Shown: positions 1-7,980, counted from the first letter of the stretch. The stretch: 64,000 nucleotides of DNA from Nocardia vinacea NBRC 16497 (GCF_000308835.1 NZ_BAGN01000066.1:1-64000); one strand, 5' to 3'. Notes: a model not told the origin generated them from the letters alone. Program-made: numbers and translations.

Positions 1-235
1 AGTGAGCAACGTGGTGCGGCACGCGTCGGCGACGATGGTATCGGTCCAGCTCCGGGTGCGCGACGATGTCACCATCGAGGTGACCGACGACGGTGTCGGC
101 GTCCCCGACGACTTCGAGCGCATGAGCGGACTGGCGAATCTGGCGACACGCGCCGAACAGGCCGGCGGCAGTTTCAGCATTTCGAAGGGCGCGAACGGCG
201 GGACGGTGCTGCGCTGGTCGGCACCGCTGCCCTGA
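1..235 (+). CDS. C-terminal end of a DevS/DosT-like sensor histidine kinase (partial)
   Basis: Only the ATP-binding end of a NarL/DevS-type histidine kinase lies in the window; the reading frame is open at the left edge and its first full codon is base 2. Visible are the N-box (SNVVRHA, residues 2-8), the G1 box (DDGVG, 29-33) and the final G-box with GGTVL (66-70). The ending GTVLRWSAPLP closely resembles mycobacterial DevS/DosT, as recalled. Such kinases phosphorylate DevR/DosR in response to hypoxia, NO or CO. The two universal stress proteins that follow are classic members of that regulon, which supports the call. The sensory GAF domains are outside the window, so the signal sensed cannot be judged. 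Confidence 0.75.
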   Translation, partial: VSNVVRHASATMVSVQLRVRDDVTIEVTDDGVGVPDDFERMSGLANLATRAEQAGGSFSISKGANGGTVLRWSAPLP

Positions 236-260
236 ACTGTCTTGCCTGAGCATGGTATGA

Positions 261-277
261 GCGGTCTTTAGGCCCTG
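261..277. promoter_or_regulatory. possible DevR/DosR-like box upstream of the universal stress proteins
   Basis: The core GGTCTTTAGGCCC resembles the DosR consensus GGGACTTTAGTCCC, matching the central CTTTAG and most of the flanking arms. It lies about 90 bases before the first universal stress protein and just after the kinase gene. Assignment is by resemblance and context only. Confidence 0.35.
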
Positions 278-364
278 TGGTTCGTGACCAATGCCAGGCG
301 TGCGCGACCCCCTCGGATTCCTAACCTACGGGTAGCTGATATCTCGGAACCCGAAGGGACATCC

Positions 365-1282
365 ATGACCGCCCAGCACCGCGATGAACCACACCGGCTG
401 GCGTCGGCCGAAGTAGTGGTCGGAACCGACGGCTCCGAGGCGGCCGATCTCGCCGTTCGCTGGGCCGCCGAGACCGCCTCCCAGCGGGGTCGGCGCCTGC
501 GCATCGTGCACGGTCTCGACCTCGCGGCGGCGGGGTCGGTCTACGGGATGTACGACGTGATCATGCCGCCGGTGATCGATGCGATCCGCCGCAAGGGCAC
601 GGACGTGCTGCGCACGGCACGCCGACTCGCCCATCAGGTCGACCCGGGCCTGACCGTGGAAACCGAACTCTCCGAAGCCAATCCGGCACATCTGTTGATC
701 GAGCTGTCCGAAGCGGCGCATCTGGTCGCGATCGGCACAGCGGGTTCCGGCGGCACCCTGAGCTATCTCGGATCGACGCTGCTCGCGGTCGCCAGCCATG
801 GCCGCGGTGCGATCGTGGTCGTGCGTGACACCGGCACCGAACAGCAGACCCGACGCGTCGGCCCGGTTGTGCTCGGTATCGACGGCGGACCAGCCGGCAC
901 GGCCGCCGTCGGGGCCGCGTTCGCCGAAGCCAGCGAACGCAGAACCCGGCTCGTCGCTGTCCACGCTTGGAGCGACCTGTATTTCGACCGCATCGCCGGC
1001 CTCCCCTACGCCGTCTGCGATCACGACGCCGAGACCGCCGGACAGGCGATCCTGGCCGAGCAGCTCACTGGCTGGCAGGAGAAGTACCCGGACGTGCAGG
1101 TCATCCGCAAGGTGTACCTGTCGGGTCCGCGGCAGGCGCTGTGTGAATGGTCGCGGTCGGCGCAGCTGCTGGTGGTCGGCAGCCGGGGGCGCGGTGGATT
1201 CCGCGGACTGCTGCTCGGCTCCACCGGCGACGCGCTGGTCCAGACCGCGCACTGCCCGGTCATGGTCGTCCGCCCGCAGTAG
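365..1282 (+). CDS. tandem-domain universal stress protein
   Basis: A 305-residue cytoplasmic protein with two UspA folds (about 16-155 and 166-305). Each begins with a beta strand plus G-x-D-G (VVGTDGS; VLGIDGG). The second domain keeps the ATP-binding signature G-x2-G-x9-G-S (GSRGRGGFRGLLLGSTG). The first is divergent at the same site (GTAGSGGTLSYLGST) but keeps glycines. ATG 365 is chosen over an upstream in-frame GTG (284) because GAAGGGA precedes it at good spacing and homologues begin near there. A second such gene follows after 30 bases, so the two are probably cotranscribed. In mycobacteria many tandem Usps are hypoxia-induced; the kinase end and DosR-like site fit that. Confidence 0.88.
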   Translation: MTAQHRDEPHRLASAEVVVGTDGSEAADLAVRWAAETASQRGRRLRIVHGLDLAAAGSVYGMYDVIMPPVIDAIRRKGTDVLRTARRLAHQVDPGLTVETELSEANPAHLLIELSEAAHLVAIGTAGSGGTLSYLGSTLLAVASHGRGAIVVVRDTGTEQQTRRVGPVVLGIDGGPAGTAAVGAAFAEASERRTRLVAVHAWSDLYFDRIAGLPYAVCDHDAETAGQAILAEQLTGWQEKYPDVQVIRKVYLSGPRQALCEWSRSAQLLVVGSRGRGGFRGLLLGSTGDALVQTAHCPVMVVRPQ

Positions 1283-1312
1283 CGCGGTCACGCTGACGGG
1301 CTACGAAATCCC

Positions 1313-2182
1313 ATGTCCACCACCATAAATCCCCCCGTGCTCGTCGGCATCGACGGCTCCGACGCCGCCGCCGATGCGGTGCGCTGGGCCGCGGTCGACG
1401 CCGTCCACCACCGCGCGCGCCTGCATATCGTGTACGGCATCGGCGCCCCGATGGACTTCGGCCCCGGAATAGCCTTCGACCAAATCGATTACGACGCCTA
1501 TCGAGCGGCCGGTGCCGCCGCCGTCACCGCTGCCCACGCCTACGCGACCGCGGCGGCCGGACCCGTCGGCGAACTGGAAATCACCACCTTCGTGGTCGAC
1601 GCGCCACCGATCCCGGTTCTACTCGACCGCTCCAAGGATGCGCGCATGCTCGTCGTCGGCACCCGCGGTCTGGGCGCCTTCCGCCGTGGCCTGCTCGGCT
1701 CGGTGAGCACCGCTGTCGCAAGGCACGCACACTGTCCGGTCGCCGTCATTCCCGCATCCGAAGACTACAAAGCCGATCGGCTGCTCGGACCGGTGCTCGT
1801 GGGTGTCGACGGCTCCCCCAGCGCCGCCCGCGCCATCGAGGTCGCCTTCGATCAGGCCGCCCATCGCACGGTCGGACTGCGCGCGGTACTCACCTGGTCC
1901 GAATTCAACCGCTATATCTCCCGCGAGGAGATGCAGAAAGAGGCCGAGGCGTTGCTCTCCGAGAGCCTGGCGGGCTATGCGGAAAAGTATCCGGACGTGG
2001 AGGTCGAGCGCGTGGTCGTCGAGGATCGACCGGCCAGATGCCTACTCGCCGAAGCGGAATACGCCCAACTGATCGTTCTGGGCAGCCGCGGCCGTGGCGG
2101 CTTCGCGGGCATGACCCTCGGCTCGGTCAGCCAGGCTGTCCTACACGCCACCGACTGTCCCCTCATCATCGCCCGACCCTGA
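1313..2182 (+). CDS. tandem-domain universal stress protein
   Basis: A 289-residue double UspA protein paralogous to the preceding gene. Domain 1 (about 7-147) opens with VLVGIDGSD and carries GTRGLGAFRRGLLGSVS; domain 2 (about 155-289) opens with VLVGVDGSP and carries GSRGRGGFAGMTLGSVS. Both nucleotide-binding loops look intact, unlike domain 1 of its neighbour. The 30-base gap has no evident promoter, suggesting one transcript. Role by family: ATP-binding stress protein of dormancy or low oxygen; no specific activity can be read from sequence. Confidence 0.88.
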   Translation: MSTTINPPVLVGIDGSDAAADAVRWAAVDAVHHRARLHIVYGIGAPMDFGPGIAFDQIDYDAYRAAGAAAVTAAHAYATAAAGPVGELEITTFVVDAPPIPVLLDRSKDARMLVVGTRGLGAFRRGLLGSVSTAVARHAHCPVAVIPASEDYKADRLLGPVLVGVDGSPSAARAIEVAFDQAAHRTVGLRAVLTWSEFNRYISREEMQKEAEALLSESLAGYAEKYPDVEVERVVVEDRPARCLLAEAEYAQLIVLGSRGRGGFAGMTLGSVSQAVLHATDCPLIIARP

Positions 2183-2311
2183 TATCCGGCCCGCCCGGGT
2201 AGCGCTTCAGTACGCTCCGGCACCGACCGGTCCGCAAGCGCACGCAGCGAGTTCCCAGGTTGCGTTAATCGGGACGCACGGTGGTGTTCACATCCTGTTT
2301 ACGATGTCGGA

Positions 2312-3688
2312 ATGTTGATTCAGGACGCGCAGGAGAGATCGGGTGCACCTGCGGGGGAAGTGGGGACTGCGCGTCCGTGGCGAACTCGGTTGATCTGGGG
2401 CAGTATCGCGGGCGCGGTCGTGGTGTTGATCGCGGGGCAGTTGATGGCTGTGCATATCAACGCGCTCGGGCCGCTGACCAGTCTTTCTTGGGATTATGTC
2501 GGGCGGCCCAAATCGGCGACCACGCCGTGGGCCGGGTTTCTACTGGCGCTGATCGGTGTCTCCTGGAATGTGCGGGTGCGCGCGCTGGCGGCCGCGGTCG
2601 GCATCGATGTGGTTTTCGTGATCATTCGCGCGATCGAGGGGCGGTTGTTCACGGTCGGGAACGGTCCGACCATTGTGCTCACCGCGCTGGCGGTGATCGC
2701 CGCCATGCGCTGGACCGGTGCGCGGCGCGAAACCGCGCTGCGCACAATCGCTCTCGGTGCGCTGCTGATTCTGGCGACGAAGGTCGGCGAGATCTGGCTG
2801 GACATCACCGCATGGGCCTGCCCGACTGTGCTGGATCCCTATGCGGAACTGGCCGATCACGCGCTCGGCAATCCGTCGTGGCTCGTCGGACAGGTACTCG
2901 ACGCGGTAGGACCGGTGCCGCTGGGTGTGGTGCGTTGGGTGTATTTCGAACTGCCGGTCGCGGCCATTGTGGTCGCGGCGTGGCAACTGCGCGGCGTCAC
3001 CGCGGGTATGTGGCCGCGGCACTATCTGGTGCGCACATTCCTGACCCTCGGTGTGGTCGGACCACTGTTCTATGTGGTCTTCCCGGTGGTCGGGCCGGTG
3101 CTCGCGTTCGGCCCGGAGGGGCAGGGTTTCGAACTCGCCGATGTCTGGCCGAATATCGTTCCGGCGCTGCCGTCCTCGGTCGATTCGATGCCCTTCGACG
3201 GCATCACACCGCGTAACTGCATGCCGTCACTGCATACGGCGTGGGCGCTGTCGCTGTTCATCCACTCTCGGCGCGGGCCGCTCTGGTTGCGCTGGGGTGG
3301 TGCGTTCTGGCTGGTCTGCACCCTCGTCGCGACGCTGGGCCTCGGGGCGCATTACGGCGTCGACCTCGTCGCGGGCGCGGCGCTGTGCCTGACCGTCGAA
3401 TCCGTCCTGCGCGATCCGGACCGGGGTTGGGACAGCGGTCGCGCCCGGGTTGTGGCCTTCGGTATCGCGACCTTCGCAGGGGTGCTGCTGTGCGTGCGCT
3501 TCCTCGCACTGCCGATGGCGAACTACCCGCTCCCGTTCGGCGTCGCGATTCTGGGTGTCTTCGCCGCACTGGCGTTCACCTTCTACCGGACCTGGTTCGC
3601 CGCAAATGACTCGGCAAAGGTTGACCCACCGAGTCCTGCGCAGCGTGCCGATGATGGCACCGCCCGGCTGTCTCCCGTGCCAGACTGA
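2312..3688 (+). CDS. PAP2-superfamily integral membrane phosphatase (inositol phosphotransferase-like)
   Basis: A 458-residue polytopic membrane protein with roughly ten hydrophobic segments. A phosphatase-type pair is visible: RNCMPSLHTAW (the P-S-L-H motif) and, about 50 residues later, GAHYGVDLVAG with the H-x3-D ending. Together these form the PAP2/Aur1-Ipt1-like active site facing the outside of the membrane. Members act on lipid phosphates or transfer phospho-head groups; the substrate here is unknown. The N-terminal half, about 250 residues of extra membrane segments, is longer than in a minimal PAP2 protein. An AI-2E exporter gene starts 4 bases downstream, so they are likely cotranscribed. 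Confidence 0.8.
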   Translation: MLIQDAQERSGAPAGEVGTARPWRTRLIWGSIAGAVVVLIAGQLMAVHINALGPLTSLSWDYVGRPKSATTPWAGFLLALIGVSWNVRVRALAAAVGIDVVFVIIRAIEGRLFTVGNGPTIVLTALAVIAAMRWTGARRETALRTIALGALLILATKVGEIWLDITAWACPTVLDPYAELADHALGNPSWLVGQVLDAVGPVPLGVVRWVYFELPVAAIVVAAWQLRGVTAGMWPRHYLVRTFLTLGVVGPLFYVVFPVVGPVLAFGPEGQGFELADVWPNIVPALPSSVDSMPFDGITPRNCMPSLHTAWALSLFIHSRRGPLWLRWGGAFWLVCTLVATLGLGAHYGVDLVAGAALCLTVESVLRDPDRGWDSGRARVVAFGIATFAGVLLCVRFLALPMANYPLPFGVAILGVFAALAFTFYRTWFAANDSAKVDPPSPAQRADDGTARLSPVPD

Positions 3689-3692
3689 CGGC

Positions 3693-4835
3693 GTGAGTGA
3701 GCAGGACGGCACCGAGAAGAACCGCCCACCGACCCGCGACCGCGGCGACGCGATCGGCACCGGACTCATCTGGCTGGCCAAATGGTCGCTGTGCATTGTG
3801 GCGATCGCTGCGGGCGCGTGGGTGCTCGGCACCGTCGTCGCCGCCCTGTGGGTGGTACTGCTGCCGATCGCGCTGGCGCTGATCGTCGCGACCGTATTGT
3901 GGCCGCCGACCCGCTGGCTCACCGCGCACGGCTTTCGGCCGGCCGCTGCGGCAACGGTCAGCCTGCTCGGATTCATCGGAGTCCTCGCAGGTGTCATCGC
4001 CCTGATCGTTCCGTCGGTCGTGGACCAAGCCCCGGAGCTCGCCGACAAAGCCACCGCGGGTGTCAACAAGGTGCGGGATTGGCTGCGCGGTCCGCCGCTG
4101 CGCATACGCGACGAGCAGTTGCAAGCCGCGGTGGACGGGATCACGCAGCGGCTGAAGTCCAGTTCGGAACAGATCGCCTCCGGCGTCTTCACCGGCGTGA
4201 CCACCGCGACCTCCACGCTGGTGACGCTGTTCCTGGTGCTGGTACTAGCGTTTTTCTTCATCAAGGACGGTCCACGGCTGCTGCCGTGGCTGCATGCCGT
4301 ACTCGGCAGTCGCGGCGGCAGGCACCTCGAGGAGGTGCTGAATCGGATCTGGTCCACCCTCGGCGGATTCATCCGCGTCCAGGCGCTGGTAAGTCTGATC
4401 GACGCGGTGTTCATCGGCGCCGGACTGGTGATCCTGCACGTCCCCCTGGCACTCGTGCTCGCGGTGATCACCTTTATCGGCGGTTTCGTGCCGATGGTCG
4501 GCGCATTCGTCGCCGGGGCGCTGGCGGTGCTCGTGGCACTGGTCGGCAATGGCGTCACCACCGCGCTGATCGTGCTCGGCATCATCATCGCCGTCCAGCA
4601 ATTGGAAGGCAATGTGCTGCAACCGGTTTTGCAGGCCCGCAGCATGAAATTGCATGCCGTGGTGGTCCTGGTCTCGATCACCGCGGGCGCCTCCCTCTAC
4701 GGCGTCGTCGGCGCCTTCCTCGCGGTACCGGTAGCGGCCGTCATCGCGGTGCTGGCCCGCTACCTCGGCGAGCAGATCGACGTCGTCACCGCACCACCCG
4801 ACGAATCCCCCGAACCCGAGCCCGCGCCGGAATAG
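3693..4835 (+). CDS. AI-2E family transporter
   Basis: A 380-residue membrane protein of the AI-2E/PerM exporter family (PF01594). Hydrophobic helices occur in the usual pattern: two N-terminal segments, a soluble stretch around residues 100-165, then paired helices to the end. Family hallmarks include FFFIKDG and, near the C-terminus, QQLEGNVLQPVLQARSMKLH, the conserved loop seen in this family. The start is taken at GTG 3693, four bases after the previous stop; a longer in-frame extension would overlap that gene out of frame and lacks family similarity. The transported substrate is unknown; family members include Na+/H+ antiporters and quorum-signal exporters. Confidence 0.87.
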   Translation: MSEQDGTEKNRPPTRDRGDAIGTGLIWLAKWSLCIVAIAAGAWVLGTVVAALWVVLLPIALALIVATVLWPPTRWLTAHGFRPAAAATVSLLGFIGVLAGVIALIVPSVVDQAPELADKATAGVNKVRDWLRGPPLRIRDEQLQAAVDGITQRLKSSSEQIASGVFTGVTTATSTLVTLFLVLVLAFFFIKDGPRLLPWLHAVLGSRGGRHLEEVLNRIWSTLGGFIRVQALVSLIDAVFIGAGLVILHVPLALVLAVITFIGGFVPMVGAFVAGALAVLVALVGNGVTTALIVLGIIIAVQQLEGNVLQPVLQARSMKLHAVVVLVSITAGASLYGVVGAFLAVPVAAVIAVLARYLGEQIDVVTAPPDESPEPEPAPE

Positions 4836-4842
4836 CTGTCGC

Positions 4843-4965
4843 AGAGCGATTGACTACGGGAGCGGCGCCGTTCTCGGTCTGGTGATCGACAACGAGCGCT
4901 ACCCGGCGAGCGAATTCCGCGAAATGCTCACCCGCCTCGGTGTCGACCTCGAAATGCATCCGGAG
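4843..4965 (+). other. short coding-like stretch of unknown origin (possible gene remnant)
   Basis: About 40 codons with strong third-position GC read as protein-like sequence, including DNERYPASEFREMLTRLG after GTG 4882. The frame then runs into the antisense of the next gene, where it has no meaning. There is no clear ribosome site, and I do not recognise the family. It may be the truncated start of a lost gene whose remainder was replaced by the neighbouring dehydrogenase. Confidence 0.3.
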
Positions 4966-5814
4966 CTATTCGGAGTACTTGTAGAAACCCTCCCCGGTGG
5001 CGATGCCGAGCTTGCCCTTATCGATGTAGTTGGTCTTGAGCCAGGTCGCGAGTTCCTGCCCCTCCGCACTGTTGACCAGGATGTTGTAGGGCGTGGTCAG
5101 CCCGATGACGTCGAGCATCTGGAATGGGCCGACCGGTGCGCCGGTGCCGATCCGCCAGGTTTTGTCGACCGCCTCCGGTTCGGCGAATCCGCCCGCGGTG
5201 AGCGCCATGGCCGCATTGAGCAGCGGCACGAGCAGCGAATTGAGGACGTAACCCGCCTTCTCCCTGTGCAATTCGATCGGCTCCATGCCGATCGCGGCGG
5301 CGAACTCGACGACCGCTCGAAAGATCTGCGGATCGGTCTCGGGCGTGCCCATCACCTCGGCGGTGTTGTACCGCCACACCTGATTCGCGAAGTGCAACGC
5401 GAGGAATTTGTCCGGGCGGCCGGTGTAGTCCTTGATATCGCTGGGCAGCAGGGTGGACGAATTGGTGGCGAAGATCGTCTTCGCCGGCGCGAGTTCGCCC
5501 AGCTGCCGGTAGGTCTGCTCCTTGACGGTGAGCACCTCCGGCACCGCCTCGATCACGAGGTCGGCGTCCTGCACCGCCGCGGCCAGATCCGTCGTCAGGA
5601 CGATGGCCGCCTCGGTCTGGTCGGCCTTGCTATCACCGCCCGGCACTTCGATGCGATAGGTCGCCGCGAGCTTGGTGAAACGGCCGCGAGCAGCGACAAT
5701 GGCCTCTTCGCTGATGTCGTAGGCGGTGACATCGAATCCGTGGAATGCGGTCTGGAATGCGATCTGCGATCCCAGCACTCCGGTTCCGAGGACGGTCACC
5801 TTGCGGATGGCCAT
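4966..5814 (-). CDS. 3-hydroxyacyl-CoA dehydrogenase family protein
   Basis: A 282-residue NAD-dependent dehydrogenase of the 3-hydroxybutyryl/3-hydroxyacyl-CoA type. The N-terminal Rossmann fold starts with VTVLGTGVLGSQIAF (G-x-G-x2-G). The conserved NSSTLLPSDI and ALHFANQVW supply the catalytic Ser and His (H-F-x-N). The C-terminal helical domain carries GPFQMLDVIGL. It interconverts 3-hydroxyacyl-CoA and 3-ketoacyl-CoA. Canonical members have H-F-x-N-P; here the residue after N is Q, a small departure. It stands alone on the reverse strand, with no beta-oxidation partner nearby. Confidence 0.87.
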   Translation of the reverse strand: MAIRKVTVLGTGVLGSQIAFQTAFHGFDVTAYDISEEAIVAARGRFTKLAATYRIEVPGGDSKADQTEAAIVLTTDLAAAVQDADLVIEAVPEVLTVKEQTYRQLGELAPAKTIFATNSSTLLPSDIKDYTGRPDKFLALHFANQVWRYNTAEVMGTPETDPQIFRAVVEFAAAIGMEPIELHREKAGYVLNSLLVPLLNAAMALTAGGFAEPEAVDKTWRIGTGAPVGPFQMLDVIGLTTPYNILVNSAEGQELATWLKTNYIDKGKLGIATGEGFYKYSE

Positions 5815-5972
5815 TTGCTATCTCCTTCCTTCGGCGCGGACCGCAGCCGGGCCGTGCAGGTAGACCAATCGTACGAAACCCAGCGGTGCGAGCAGTTCCC
5901 ACATCGAGGCTTCACCGGTCATCGACTCAGCTACGGATGGTCCCAGCTAACTCACAGCCACAGGCTAGGGTG

Positions 5973-5985
5973 CGCAAATTTTGCG
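5973..5985. promoter_or_regulatory. palindrome upstream of the Gln-rich secreted protein
   Basis: CGCAAA-T-TTTGCG is a perfect 13-base inverted repeat about 80 bases before the ATG at 6064, in a locally AT-rich patch. It could be an operator; no binding protein can be named. Confidence 0.3.
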
Positions 5986-6063
5986 ATTCCAAGATTGTCT
6001 TGTCGGTCCGGATCGGACGGGTCGGCGGTCTCGGACGGAGACCCGACAACAGGAGGAACGTGC

Positions 6064-6306
6064 ATGAAGATCAAGTCGAAGCTGGCGAAGGGTGCGATCG
6101 CGGGCGGTGTGCTGGTCGGCGTGCTGGGCGTTGGTGCGGGTGTGGCGAGCGCCGATCCCGGGCAGGATCAGCGTCCGGGTGTCGAGCAGCAACAGCAGGG
6201 CCACGATCAGCAGCGCGGGGATCAGCGTCAGGACCAGCAGCGGCATGATCAGCAGCCCCAGGGCCACGGCTTCTGGTTCTTCGGCCAGTGGATTCCGCTG
6301 CCCTGA
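6064..6306 (+). CDS. small secreted glutamine/aspartate-rich protein
   Basis: An 80-residue protein with a clear Sec signal peptide: MKIKSKLAKG n-region, a Gly/Val/Ala core, and a likely cleavage after VASA-D near residue 29. The mature chain is a hydrophilic run of Gln, Asp, Arg and His (about 30-67) ending in an aromatic tail GFWFFGQWIPLP. An AGGAGGAA ribosome site lies just upstream of ATG 6064. A strong terminator follows 17 bases after the stop, so this is a self-contained monocistronic gene. Function is unknown. The mature peptide is low-complexity, so similarity searches will be uninformative outside close relatives. Confidence 0.75.
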   Translation: MKIKSKLAKGAIAGGVLVGVLGVGAGVASADPGQDQRPGVEQQQQGHDQQRGDQRQDQQRHDQQPQGHGFWFFGQWIPLP

Positions 6307-6322
6307 TCTCGACTCGATGCGA

Positions 6323-6353
6323 AAGGCCCTGTGTCCGTTGGACATGGGGCCTT
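6323..6353 (+). terminator. strong hairpin terminator of the small secreted gene
   Basis: A 14-bp stem (arms 6323-6336 and 6340-6353, two G-U pairs) closes on a GTT loop and starts 17 bases after the stop at 6306. It is followed by CGTCGGTTTGT, a weak T-tract, as is common in actinobacteria. Confidence 0.7.
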
Positions 6354-6419
6354 CGTCGGTTTGTCCGCCCACAGCGTAATGCCCGGCCGGATCAGCGGCC
6401 GCGGTCGTAGGCTCGCCCT

Positions 6420-6782
6420 ATGACCGAGCTGCACTCGATCCAAGGCGGACGCGACGACCGACCTCGACGCACCGAGGAACCGCTGTGGCGCGAGGTACTC
6501 GGCGAACGGCTGCGCACGCTGCGGCAGGAGCAACGCGAGACCCTCGTCGAAACCGCCGGTCGCGCGGGTATTTCGCCGCAATACCTGTCCGAGGTGGAGC
6601 GCGGCCGCAAGGAACCGTCGAGCGAGATGATCGCGGCGCTGGCCGGTGCGCTCGGCACCACACTGTTCGGTCTCACCGAGCAGGTGGCCGACGAATTGCG
6701 CGCTCATCGTCGGCTCACCTTCGCCCGGCAGGCCGCGCCGCGGGCAAGCGCCGGACCGACCCTCATGGCACTCGCCGCCTAG
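6420..6782 (+). CDS. XRE-family transcriptional regulator (ClgR/PopR-like)
   Basis: A 120-residue DNA-binding protein with one helix-turn-helix at about residues 28-85 (LGERLRTLRQEQRETL, then ISPQYLSEVERGRKEPSSE). The recognition helix SPQYLSEVERGRKEPS matches the ClgR/PopR type of XRE regulator, which in actinobacteria activates clpP operons. It converges on two clpP genes only 2 bases away, the arrangement expected for a dedicated clpP regulator. Some PopR/ClgR proteins end in Ala-Ala or Val-Ala-Ala degrons and are themselves Clp substrates; this one ends LMALAA, so it may be degraded by the protease it controls. That last point is inference. Confidence 0.82.
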   Translation: MTELHSIQGGRDDRPRRTEEPLWREVLGERLRTLRQEQRETLVETAGRAGISPQYLSEVERGRKEPSSEMIAALAGALGTTLFGLTEQVADELRAHRRLTFARQAAPRASAGPTLMALAA

Positions 6783-6784
6783 GA

Positions 6785-7378
6785 TCACGCGGCGCGGACA
6801 CCCAGCACGTTGTCGACCAGGCCGTATTCGACGGCCGCCGGTGCGGTGAAGACGCGATCACGATCGGTGTCGTGACGTAGCCGCTCGGCTGGTTGCCCGG
6901 TGTGCCGCGACAGGATCGACTCGATTTCCGCGCGCATCCGCACCAACTCGTCGGCTTGCAGGATCAGATCGGGAATCGCGCCCTGACCGCGGGCGGCGGG
7001 CTGATGTAGGACGACCCGGGCGTGCGGCAGCAAGGAACGGCGACCGGGTTCGCCACCGGCCAGCAGTACCGCGCCGACCGCGATGGCTTGGCCGACGCAG
7101 GTGGTCGCCACCGGGGCCTTGATGAATTGCATGGTGTCGTACACCGCGAGCATTGCGGACAGATCGCCGCCCTCGCAGTTGATGTACAGATTGATCTCCT
7201 GCTCCGGACTCTCCGACTCCAGGTGCAGCAGCTGGGCGATGAGCGCGTTGGCGACGCCGGAGTCGATCGGAGTGCCGAGGTAGACGATCCGCTCGGCGAG
7301 CAGGTGCGAGTAGATATCGGTGATTCGCTCGCCACCGCGCGGATGCTGGGCGATCACATTGGGAATGGTGTAGGTCAT
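6785..7378 (-). CDS. clpP: ClpP-like protease subunit lacking the catalytic serine
   Basis: A 197-residue ClpP-fold protein aligning end to end with E. coli ClpP. The motif that normally reads G-Q-A-A-S-M-G is here GQAIAVG: residue 100, equivalent to Ser97, is Ala (codon complement at 7079-7081). The oxyanion segment is CEGG instead of SPGG. The other triad members remain: His125 (VVLHQP) and Asp174 (TDRDR). It should be proteolytically inactive on its own but able to assemble. Its start overlaps the stop of the upstream clpP by four bases (ATGA), so the two are translationally coupled, as expected for a hetero-tetradecamer. A role analogous to cyanobacterial/plastid ClpR is plausible. Confidence 0.85.
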   Translation of the reverse strand: MTYTIPNVIAQHPRGGERITDIYSHLLAERIVYLGTPIDSGVANALIAQLLHLESESPEQEINLYINCEGGDLSAMLAVYDTMQFIKAPVATTCVGQAIAVGAVLLAGGEPGRRSLLPHARVVLHQPAARGQGAIPDLILQADELVRMRAEIESILSRHTGQPAERLRHDTDRDRVFTAPAAVEYGLVDNVLGVRAA

Positions 7379-7980
7379 GCCGAAATTCCGATCCGCTGGC
7401 GCTGGGGCACGATTTCCCCGAACGAGCCGACAATATGGTCGATGAAGCCGTACTCCTTGGCCTGGGCCGCGCTGAACCAGCGGTCGTGCAGCGAATCCTC
7501 GTAGATGCGGTCGTACGGTTGACCGGTATCCCCCGCGATAATGCCGAGCACCGTCTCCACGGTGTAGCGCAGGTCATCGGCCTGCACTTCGACGTCGACG
7601 GCGCTGCCGCCGATTCCGGCCGAGCCCTGGTGCATCAGCACCCTGGCGTGCGGCAGCGCGAACCGACGCCCCGGAGTACCCGCGGACAAAAGGAATTGCC
7701 CTGCGCTGCAAGCCAATCCGAGTGCCAGGGTAGAGACCTCGCACGGCACCAGCCGCATCACATCGCGAATGGCGAGCATTGCCGGAACCGAACCACCCGG
7801 GGAATGGATCCACAATGAGATCCCCGAATCGGCATCCTCGGCCGCCAAGGTGAGCAACTGCGTCATCAGCAACGTCCCGTTATCGTCGTCGAGCGGGCCG
7901 TCCAGCACCAGAATCCGCCTGCTGAGCAGCTGCTCCCTGGCGCGCCAACTGAACAACGGTGTCTTGTCATCGTGAGCCAT
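7375..7980 (-). CDS. clpP: ATP-dependent Clp protease proteolytic subunit (complete triad)
   Basis: A 201-residue ClpP with the catalytic triad intact: Ser92 in LACSAGQ, His117 in VLMHQG and Asp166 in LHDRW. The HSPGG oxyanion loop is normal. It is first in the operon and overlaps the serine-less partner by four bases. The sequence is well diverged from standard housekeeping ClpP1/ClpP2, suggesting a second Clp system like clpP3-clpP4 of Streptomyces. It would work with a ClpX or ClpC unfoldase encoded elsewhere. The convergent XRE regulator downstream is a probable controller. Confidence 0.87.
   Translation of the reverse strand: MAHDDKTPLFSWRAREQLLSRRILVLDGPLDDDNGTLLMTQLLTLAAEDADSGISLWIHSPGGSVPAMLAIRDVMRLVPCEVSTLALGLACSAGQFLLSAGTPGRRFALPHARVLMHQGSAGIGGSAVDVEVQADDLRYTVETVLGIIAGDTGQPYDRIYEDSLHDRWFSAAQAKEYGFIDHIVGSFGEIVPQRQRIGISA

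Noticed and set aside
3227..4681. A 484-codon reverse-strand frame across the AI-2E exporter gene
   Set aside because: It is the antisense of a well-supported membrane protein gene; its translation is Ser/Thr-rich with no domain, as expected for shadow frames in high-GC DNA.
4882..6306. A 474-codon forward frame joining the region antisense to the dehydrogenase with the secreted peptide
   Set aside because: The middle is plain antisense of the dehydrogenase. Only the first 40 codons and the last 80 are protein-like, and the latter have their own ribosome site at 6064.
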